From: Tubiluchus corallicola
Lineage: Eukaryota > Priapulida > Priapulimorpha > Priapulimorphida > Tubiluchidae
Assembly: GCA_030141605.1 (NCBI GenBank)
Contig: JAQGDQ010000010.1
Coordinates: 295,501-359,500 of the forward strand
Reading direction: 5' to 3'
Length of the DNA: 64,000 bases
The position numbers and the translations under genes are program-made. Shown piece by piece: positions 58,101 through 64,000 of the stretch (the first letter of the stretch is position 1; every line of letters starts with the position of its first letter). The notes below the pieces were generated by a model. The model made no database searches, was not told the DNA's origin, and was given only the letters and a program-made list of their open reading frames with translations.

Positions 58101-60613
58101 CAACTTCTCCTGGTTTAGTGTCTCATTTTAGAAAATTATTTTCGGTAAAGAGCTAGATTCCTATTCTGCCACAACCATCTATATAAGCCAGTGAGTGATG
58201 CATCGTTACTTGCAGAACATCATGCTACATGACAAAAGTCATAACCTTAAATAGCAAAGAGACAAACTGTCACAGCAATAATTTAGACAGTAATGTACCT
58301 TAGAACAATCTGAAAAACATTTCCGCTAATGTCCTGACCAAGCTTAAGTGGCTCCTTTTTATAACAGAAATTTCCAAGTCTTATTCCTGTCAGCTTTTTG
58401 CTTAGGCATTGCAGACGAAGTGCTTCACCGCTAAAAAGCAAATGAAAAATAAGCATAGCATGACCATAGTTTTGACGAATAAAGGACCATTTAATTTTGC
58501 TTTAATTTTTGGTAATGTAAAGTCTAAACCAACAGAATACTTGGAAGTCTGACATTAAGCTAGTACCTGGTGGCACAGCTCAATGGTAGCATACTTGCTT
58601 ACCTGCCAGGAGCTCGTGGGTTCAACTCTCGACCAAGTCATACCAAAGACTTGAAAAATTGTAACACTGGTTCTTTGACCAACTACGCGAATTTGTTGAA
58701 GTAATGTGCATTTAATAATAATAGGGACCACCTTGGAAATAAGTATTACGTTACTTAAGGTGTTATCCTTGGACTATGTATTTAAACAAAATTATTATAA
58801 GGTGAGCTGATAGGTTAGTTTTAAATGATATACAATACTGAGAAGAAATGTACAATCTTGCATTAAATGATGGCTGATTTAGTTAAATATGTTTGAGGTT
58901 CTGACAGCTGGTCAGTTGTCAGTTGTCACCTATCCCTTTAAGCATAACTCTGAGTATATAATACACAGCGAATTTAGTATACATGGATATTTTAATTACG
59001 TTCATGACCGACATTAAGCAACAACAGAAACAATTAAAGAATTAAAAGGAAGAAGAAAATACCCTTTAATGCATATAGCCTGAACTGTTTTTCCCCGTTT
59101 ATCTTTTGTGCCGGCATATGTAACATATTTTGAAAACTTTCTTGGTGGCTGCCTGAAAATAAAATAAAAGTATTGCCCTGAAAATAGTTAATACAGGAAT
59201 ATAAGAAATCAATGCAGATTTATTCTTAAAAGAACATGCAAACATGCATATAGCTTGCCAACTATCAATGTAATTCGGAATGCAACATAAAGTTCAATCG
59301 GAAAACGTTAACGTAAATTTTGTAGACATTTAACAAATTGAGACCATACATCCAAGCAGCATGATTTATTAATGAAGCTCCGCGGTGTGTGCTGGTATGT
59401 GTATGTATGTGTGCGGGTGTGTGTATGTATGCGTGCGTGTGTGTGGATGCATGCGTGCGTGTGTGGCTCATAAGTCTGTGGACTGTAAACCAAGAAAGCG
59501 AGAACTTGAAAGCGTCCAATTCATCTGCTAAGTTTTCAGTCAATACAAATTTCATTTTTTTTCTAGACATTTATTCAAAAACATTGCATTAAAAGTAGAT
59601 TTTCTGGGTAGCACATTACTCAAAAAATTATTGAAACATGAGTTAACTAACCCCATTGCTTGACCAATATTACATATTGCTCGTGTCGTATCAAGATTTT
59701 CTTTATACATCAAACAGTGTAAATAGATGCCTGAACTTTTTGGTCTCCTTTCACAACTACCTGGAAATAAAACAACATACTTTATCTCTACATTATTAAC
59801 TTAAAGAACGAATTTACAGACATGAATAACCGAAACACATATTTAATGGACAGTGATATTTAAAGCAGCACTGAAGGCTAAATATGAATAAGGTGAAAAT
59901 ATGCTTTACACGTAGCTGTAACAGTATCATATTTAAAAACAGACAGAAAGTTTTGTACAGGCAGGAGTAAGCCATTTTAGTTTTTGCATGACATCACTGG
60001 TATCTCTAGTGCTTTCAACAATACATGCGTGTATGCGGTAAAACACAGACAAAACGTTACTGCATCAGAAGTTTTCAGCTGAATCACAAAAATTACACAT
60101 CACAGACGGTCAGAAATAAAGGAAATGGGGTAGTATATGAAAAATCATCCTGTCTTTCTTTAAAGTAAGCATCATTTTCCGAGAGCCTTGACTTTTCCTT
60201 CTAATGTGTTTGTAAGTTGATGCGAGTTACATGAACTCTATCTAAAGGAGACAACGTAAAAGAAACTAATACCATGTTTACTGGTTACGGAGACAATTAT
60301 AACTCTCTTTCCATCCTTTTCTACCATTTCTCTATATAAGTTAGGATATAAACTATTCAAGGTTTGATGAATTCTGGTTCGATATTCCTTATTGGCATTA
60401 CTAGGCTGAAACAAAAAAAACTACATGTTATGATTTAGAAGTTTCTTCTGTTTTTATGTGAATAAAAAAATTCAGAATTACAGAGTGGCTGCTAGAATAG
60501 GCTCTGACTATGTAAAGAACGTATTTGTTAATTTATTCATTCATCATTTATTCAATTCTAGTTGCTATGTCAGTTGGTTGGTTTACTGTTTGTTTTCAGT
60601 TTACTATACAATA

Positions 60614-60645
<32 letters not shown>

Positions 60646-62848
60646 GAGATGATGATGATGATAATAACTATTAGTATTAATAATACTAATATCCTAAGAC
60701 CAAATTTAAAAAGTACGCAACAGTAATAAATGAATCAACTGTATGGATCTCAAACACAAAAAAAACTCACAGACCAACAAAGAGAACTGAATAGATCATG
60801 AGCAAATGACTAAATACAAGACTTCTTCATTATCAAGACTTATGGTGACAAAATTACTTTTATGATTACTGGCTATGCTAATACCTTCCACCCATTATGT
60901 TATGTACTGACATGAAGTACTCAGTGATTCTCAGGCAAAAAAATTGAGTGGTCAAGGGTGTGAGCTTCACGATCAAACTTAAGAAACATTGATCCTGAGC
61001 AGCTGGTGGATGGATATTGCTTCTGGGTGGTTTCATCTGCTAAACTGTTTTTGATTATTTCTATTTTTGAAAGAAGTTCCATATACATGCTAAGACATTC
61101 ATTGCAGTTTAGTGTCTCATCTTACAACATTGATCTAACTTGGTACTAACATGGCTACAGCCTGCTTACATTAAGTAGGCTCTACCAATGAGCATACAGG
61201 ACAGCGGCAAAGTGCTATACTATATAAAACAGGCAAATGTATAGGCATTATGTAGTGCGCATAATTAATCAATCTGTCGCTGCCAAATAAGTATTCTTTT
61301 TTCTTAACAATTAGCTGAGATCATTCTGCCCACAGCCAAAGATCTCAGGCCAAATTTACTACTGGAACCTGAAAATTACCTTATGAAAAATCAGCACGCT
61401 AGTAATTGTTAATTATCATCAGCACAACAATAGCATACAAACCAAGCTAATGGATATTGATGGTAAATTGCCAAGATTTACTTCTCTTAACTGAGCTAGC
61501 TCTTCAGCACTCAAAATGTCAACATCACATGTCTGAAAGGAAATAAAACTGTCACAGGTCTTGGTGCTTTGACATTTTAAACATGCAATAGAATAAAATA
61601 TGCAAATATTCCCCACATGGCATAGATTCGTCTACTATAAGATTCTATGTAGAAAATTGTAAAGATTGTTTACATACAGCAAAGACTTACATCATGAAGA
61701 GTTCAGAAGGAATCACATCCAGTATTTTTATACTACAGTACGTCCTCGCTTAATGGTACCCTGTTTAACGGTGTTTCATTTTAATGATGCTGCATATTTG
61801 ACACCTTTTTCACTCAACATGCATGTTTTGTTTTAACGATGACTTTTTAACTTTGCACAAAGCTAATTTGAATCGCTAAAATATTTCTTGCTTTCTGTTC
61901 TGCTTGTTTTTCTGTTCAAAAGAGCTGCTAAGAGTGTTAAAAATATGTAACTCACAGTATTATTTCATGCTTTGTTTCCAACAGCCTGCTAAAGACTGCA
62001 AAGACTGCTTCTCTATCAAGCGCAATCCATTTTATTATTTCTTACTAACATTAAGTCTTACACCATCTGACTGCGAGTTCAAACGTTTCCTAAACGAAAT
62101 CTGTGCCTACAGCCCGTTGCTACAGCAACTAGTGCCTCGACGAAATTAAGCCAGTAAAGTTTTACATCGCTTTAAAGTTAATCACTACACCAGCAGAAGC
62201 AAGGTTGTAACAGGCATTATTTGCAGCAGATTCATAGCAGCGTGTGCTGAGATGCAGCTTGAAAGTCAAGTGGGGGCTACGTGTAGATAAAAACGATGGG
62301 TAGTTTCAAAGCAAGTAGAATATGCACAAAAACCCATAAAATGTTTAATTTATATGAACTAAGTACTGTTGATATTTGCCCTGGAGCGTAACTCAATGTT
62401 TTTACATTACTTTCTATGGAAAATCTTCGTTTAGATGTTTCGCTTAATGACATAGTTTTCTGGAGGATCGTTTTTTCATTGGGCCAAACTTTTGCAAGTA
62501 AAAGTGCCAAATCAATAAAGGGACAATCCCGAATATTATCCAAGGATTCTCAAACTATGAATTAGGTAATATTTTGCACCATTTACACTTTCTTACACTT
62601 CTAGAAGCTTATCTTGTAATAAAATGCCAAAAACAAAATTCAAATGCTTCATTTAGTTGGAATTGAGGTTATTCAAATTTATGAAAAAAATATACTAGGA
62701 TTCTGCAAATCGTACTATTCTGGTGAAAAAGTGTTGTGAGATGGATTTACAAACCAATTCTTTCTTTTCTTCTTTGGGCGGTGATAAATCTGTTAAGTGC
62801 AACGTTTCGCCACATGAATTAATCTCATTAACCAGAAAGTCTGAGTAT
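48959..62848 (-). CDS. PUS7: PUS7 pseudouridine synthase gene (TruD family), 13 exons, 5' end missing
   Basis: PUS7 isomerises uridine to pseudouridine at UNUAR sites in mRNA and at tRNA positions 13 and 35. Thirteen minus-strand exons join in perfect phase to about 567 codons aligning collinearly with human PUS7 from its RYSDF motif to near the C-terminus. The catalytic segment A-G-T-K-D-K-R is in exon 59063-59152; its Asp corresponds to TruD Asp80. The segments [50 protein letters not shown] are all present. The human protein is 661 aa; the roughly 120 N-terminal residues are not found, so the first exon or exons lie beyond or within the unassigned 62.9-64 kb. The C-terminus carries an extra acidic tail. 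Introns contain a LINE, a hAT MITE, a pogo-like element and a SINE, but the coding frame is intact. Confidence 0.95.
49581..49732 (-). CDS. PUS7: PUS7 exon (RDYSL..YR segment)
   Basis: Acceptor 'ttcatgtttag', donor ACAG/GTTTGA, 152 nt, in at phase 2 and out at phase 1. It encodes [20 protein letters not shown] and D-V-D-K-L-N-G, matching DYSLSGAYRKIIIRP and DVDNLEG in human. Confidence 0.93.
50025..50307. mobile_element. hAT-type non-autonomous transposon (MITE), 283 bp
   Basis: Terminal inverted repeats TAGGAATGAGCATT and (complement of the right end) TACGAGTGAGCATT are flanked by an 8-bp target duplication, CTGTACAT at 50017-50024 and CTGTATAT at 50308-50315. Interior is rich in TTCGAA. 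TIR form and 8-bp duplication fit the hAT superfamily. It has no coding capacity. Confidence 0.8.
50333..50402 (-). CDS. PUS7: PUS7 exon (70 nt)
   Basis: Acceptor 'ctgtgttgtag', donor CAG/GTTAGT, in at phase 1 and out at phase 2. It encodes [24 protein letters not shown], matching I-Q-E-A-Y-R-E-M-L-T-A-D and H-K-I-R of human. Its donor is about 25 bp from the hAT element. Confidence 0.9.
50920..53876 (+). mobile_element. Degenerate CR1/L2-like LINE in a PUS7 intron, antisense to the gene
   Basis: Broken frames in order encode an endonuclease and a reverse transcriptase. Endonuclease: W-N-A-H-S-V-D (about 51167), I-T-E-T-W-F-N (about 51242), V-G-D-F-N-I-H (about 51577), S-D-H-V-A-I (about 51772). 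Reverse transcriptase: V-P-Q-G-S-I-L-G (about 52930) and Y-A-D-D-T-Q (about 53027), then [10 protein letters not shown] and E-L-H-W-L-P-I near the end, which is typical of CR1/L2 elements. The 3' end 'gctatataaataaatttta' resembles CR1/L2 tails. At least six frame changes or stops show it is dead. The 5' boundary is approximate. Confidence 0.9.
54287..54418 (-). CDS. PUS7: PUS7 exon ([14 protein letters not shown])
   Basis: Acceptor 'ttgcttttttttag'-like T-rich tract, donor TCAG/GTAATT, 132 nt, phase 1 in and out. It encodes the conserved [18 protein letters not shown]. Confidence 0.95.
54500..55191. other. PUS7 intron sequence, nothing recognised
   Basis: A-rich intronic DNA between exon 54287-54418 and the pogo-like element. 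It contains many 'cacaac/caca' tracts but no defined repeat or gene. Confidence 0.4.
55194..55897 (-). mobile_element. pogo/Tigger-like DNA transposon remnant, copy A (704 bp)
   Basis: Ends are CAGTGTTCCCTCACTTATCA and, in complement, CAGTGTTCCCTCGCTACTTC, flanked by TA on both sides (55192-55193, 55898-55899), as expected for the Tc1/mariner-pogo group. A minus-strand frame of about 35 codons ending in an acidic [11 protein letters not shown] and a stop (near 55690-55575) may be the C-terminus of a lost transposase. Strand is given by that frame. It sits in a PUS7 intron. Confidence 0.75.
55990..56113 (-). CDS. PUS7: PUS7 exon ([13 protein letters not shown])
   Basis: Acceptor 'gtttcttgtag', donor GAAG/GTATGC, 124 nt, in at phase 0 and out at phase 1. 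It encodes [20 protein letters not shown] and P-I-P-G-D-L-V, the most conserved stretch of eukaryotic PUS7. Confidence 0.96.
56483..56649 (-). CDS. PUS7: PUS7 exon
   Basis: Acceptor 'ttcgttgtgctcag', donor ATG/GTAATG, 167 nt, in at phase 1 and out at phase 0. It encodes [19 protein letters not shown] and V-E-R-Q-L-L, matching K-C-R-E-E-W-A-K-T-K-D and V-E-G-Q-L-L of human. Confidence 0.9.
57252..57448 (-). CDS. PUS7: PUS7 exon ([12 protein letters not shown])
   Basis: Acceptor 'aatattctttag', donor TCAG/GTAAGA, 197 nt, in at phase 2 and out at phase 1. It encodes N-V-T-G, then [20 protein letters not shown] and GRALL ... LILKPR, nearly identical in pattern to human. N-Y-Y-G-x-Q-R-F-G is the TruD-family RNA-binding and active-site motif. 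Confidence 0.97.
58299..58430 (-). CDS. PUS7: PUS7 exon (LGNF.Y)
   Basis: Acceptor 'tgctttttag', donor AAG/GTACAT, 132 nt, phase 2 in and out. It encodes [16 protein letters not shown] and G-N-V-F-Q-I-V-L-R, matching FKLGNFSYQKNPLKLG and GNHFTVVLR. Confidence 0.95.
58563..58803 (+). mobile_element. tRNA-derived SINE in a PUS7 intron
   Basis: The head has RNA polymerase III boxes: A box TGGCACAGCTCAATGGTAG (58571-58589) and B box GGTTCAACTCT (58619-58629). A unique body follows, then a tail 'ccttggactatgtatttaaa' and onward ending in 'attattataa'. The tail is also found at 7527-7573, which shows it is a dispersed family. Confidence 0.78.
59063..59152 (-). CDS. PUS7: PUS7 catalytic exon (AGTKDKR)
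   Basis: Acceptor 'tttattttcag', donor AAGG/GTATTT, 90 nt, phase 2 in and out. It encodes [20 protein letters not shown] and T-V-Q-A-I-C-I-K. The Asp of K-D-K-R is the family's catalytic nucleophile. The usual Ala after K-D-K-R is Gly here. Confidence 0.96.
59392..59466. repeat. GT-rich alternating purine-pyrimidine repeat
   Basis: A degenerate GTGTATGT/GTGCGTGT array in a PUS7 intron. It creates the His/Thr-rich minus frames at 59265-59570. Confidence 0.9.
59652..59760 (-). CDS. PUS7: PUS7 exon
   Basis: Acceptor 'tgttttatttccag', donor ATGGG/GTTAGT, 109 nt, in at phase 1 and out at phase 2. It encodes [21 protein letters not shown], matching [20 protein letters not shown]. Confidence 0.93.
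60273..60405 (-). CDS. PUS7: PUS7 exon
   Basis: Acceptor 'ttttttgtttcag', donor CATG/GTATTA, 133 nt, in at phase 0 and out at phase 1. It encodes [18 protein letters not shown] and D-G-K-R-V-I-I-V, matching K-R-T-V-I-H-Q-A-I-K-S-L-F-P-G-L and E-G-K-K-Y-I-V. Confidence 0.92.
60613..60664. repeat. (ATG)n microsatellite
   Basis: ATG trinucleotides with one 'aagag' interruption, in a PUS7 intron. Confidence 0.95.
61443..61532 (-). CDS. PUS7: PUS7 exon
   Basis: Acceptor 'tttatttcctttcag', donor TTG/GTTTGT, 90 nt, phase 0. It encodes [16 protein letters not shown] and S-I-S-I-S-L, corresponding to F-T-V-L-T-A-E-E-K-Q-R-L-E-E and S-V-A-I-E-V of human. Confidence 0.88.
61737..62560. mobile_element. 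Decayed DNA transposon (Tigger-like ends), uncertain
   Basis: The left part, CAGTACGTCCTCGCTTAATG and onward 'ggtaccctgtttaacgg', has the look of a Tigger/pogo terminus. About 700 bp later 'gtttcgcttaatgacatag' occurs in a context like the opposite subterminal region. No exact matching terminus was found, so the limits are approximate. Confidence 0.3.
62755..62848 (-). CDS. PUS7: PUS7 first visible exon (YSDFLVNEI)
   Basis: Acceptor 'ttgtttatttttag', donor TTG/GTTTGT, 94 nt, in at phase 2 and out at phase 0. It encodes [31 protein letters not shown]; human has R-Y-S-D-F-V-V-H-E-I and H-L-N-D-L-S. Because it enters in phase 2 an upstream coding exon must exist. Confidence 0.92.
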
Positions 62849-63148
62849 CTAAAAATAAACAAATATTTCCTACAGTGATATCAGACTTAAAGTTTAAAGC
62901 CTGCTTATAGTCAAACAGAAGCTATAAAGACACTAGCAAAGCAAGAAGAGTGAATGGTTACCGAGGTTGAAAAACATCGACCCTGGTTAGTAAATGTATA
63001 CGGGACAGTAGAAAAATTGCTTCTCATTGATTTTTATTGCCACATTCATTACCTTGTTGAAATAGGGTATGTGCATTCAGACATATTTAAAATACCTCTG
63101 TTAGTTCAATGATTCATCTTAGAGGATTAACCATGATAATGAGTGGTA

Positions 63149-63678
63149 CAGTGTTCCCTCGATACTTCATGGTTCGTTTATCGCGGACTCGCTGTTTCGC
63201 GGGTTTTCAAAAATATTAATGTAAAATATTTATCGCGATATTTTCGCTCTTTTGCGGCACTCCATCTAAACTATTTTTACACATGCGTAGTACGTATTGT
63301 ACAGTAATGTATAGATTTGATGAATTTTGCATAAAAAATGACAAAATGTATAAAAATATATTAAAAATATTAATTCAAACATTAAAAGAACATTATAAAT
63401 CATAAAAAAAACCACTTACAGTACATAGTGTATTTATTTGGCGCATGAATACACACCAAAAACGAAATGCAGAACTTGCGCCCGCTTGAGATGCTACTTG
63501 CCGATGTGGGATTGTACACAACACACGATTGGTATGTATAAGAGTGTGGGGAAGGTTTATAAAAACTTAAAATAATGTATAAGTACTAATATAAGTATAG
63601 CGTCCCTACTTCGCGGAAATTCACTTCGGAACGGAACGGGCCTGGAACGGAACACTCGCGATAAGTGAGGGAACACTG
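63149..63678. mobile_element. pogo/Tigger-like DNA transposon remnant, copy B (530 bp)
   Basis: Same family as the element at 55194-55897 but in the opposite orientation: ends CAGTGTTCCCTCGATACTTC and, in complement, CAGTGTTCCCTCACTTATCG, flanked by TA (63147-63148, 63679-63680). Both subterminal regions align with copy A, including 'gactcgctgtttcgcgggtt'. The interior that holds the transposase remnant in copy A is missing here. Confidence 0.8.
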
Positions 63679-63802
63679 TACTAGTTTTGAAACAAACATC
63701 CACATAATAACAGCTACACTGTATCTCGTGAGCTAGAAACTGCATACACCCTACCACAAAAAGGAATATTATATCAAACTAAAAAAAGATGCAAGCGAGA
63801 AT

Positions 63803-64000
63803 TAAGGCTGTAACGATACACTTAGGTTATGATATGATACCAACTTCACGATACGATACGCAACACGATACACTTCAGTTAATGTTTGCAGGCTCATTAA
63901 AAAAAATCTAGATGAAGCCATTGATAAAAATGTTAAACATATTTATCAGTCATCAGTTTTAAGATTGTTAAATGCTAAAATAATTTGACAGGATAGTTTG
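63803..64000. mobile_element. Start of a probable hAT-like non-autonomous element, cut by the window end
   Basis: 'aaggctgtaacgatacac', then repeated 'acgatacgatac', is characteristic of the subterminal regions of a widespread hAT-type family beginning near C-A-G-G-G-(C/T)-T-G-T-A-A-C-G-A-T-A. The right end is outside the window. Confidence 0.4.

Noticed and set aside
62940-63010. A short minus-strand segment with acceptor- and donor-like ends that could precede the first visible PUS7 exon in phase
   Set aside because: Its residues do not resemble the conserved N-terminal part of PUS7 (F-x-G-I-x-K-x-R); the phase fit can be chance.

Overview
The window is animal nuclear DNA. It is AT-rich, most genes have several introns with GT..AG boundaries, poly(A) signals follow the stop codons, and non-LTR retrotransposons, a tRNA-derived SINE, TIR transposons and long microsatellites fill the spaces. 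Gene content and repeat types suggest a marine invertebrate metazoan; the sequence alone does not let me name the phylum. There is no bacterial, viral, operon or CRISPR content, and I found no multi-gene system.

Layout. 1-9 kb: one small gene, the BLCAP orthologue (3955-4221), preceded by a roughly 340-bp tandem duplication. 9.2-12.6 kb: two intronless genes facing each other, a creatine-kinase-type phosphagen kinase (+) and a rhodopsin-class GPCR (-). 12.6-32.3 kb: about 20 kb with no recognisable gene, only repeats and simple-sequence arrays. 32.3-41.1 kb: a six-exon scaffold gene with a harmonin-homology domain, a very long disordered linker and two PDZ domains, in the harmonin/whirlin/PDZD7 family; its first visible exon is interrupted by one in-frame TAA. 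42.9-43.2 kb: a GPCR-like TM1-TM2 fragment (-). 44.7-48.2 kb: a Golgi carbohydrate sulfotransferase (CHST11/12/13/14 family) with two candidate alternative first exons, each encoding its own signal anchor. 48.96-62.85 kb (-): 13 exons of PUS7, the TruD-family mRNA/tRNA pseudouridine synthase, tail-to-tail with the sulfotransferase; its 5' end is not found in the window. PUS7 introns and 5' flank hold a degenerate CR1/L2-like LINE, a hAT-type MITE with 8-bp target duplications, two copies of a TA-flanked pogo/Tigger-like element and a tRNA-SINE.

The genes are functionally unrelated: membrane protein, energy buffering, signalling, PDZ scaffolding, glycosaminoglycan sulfation and RNA modification. 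The best leads are the paired signal-anchor exons, the phosphagen kinase that has lost its reactive cysteine and its usual specificity loop, and the single stop inside the scaffold exon. All splice sites were assigned by eye, from consensus dinucleotides, phase continuity and recalled homology; no alignment or transcript evidence was available.
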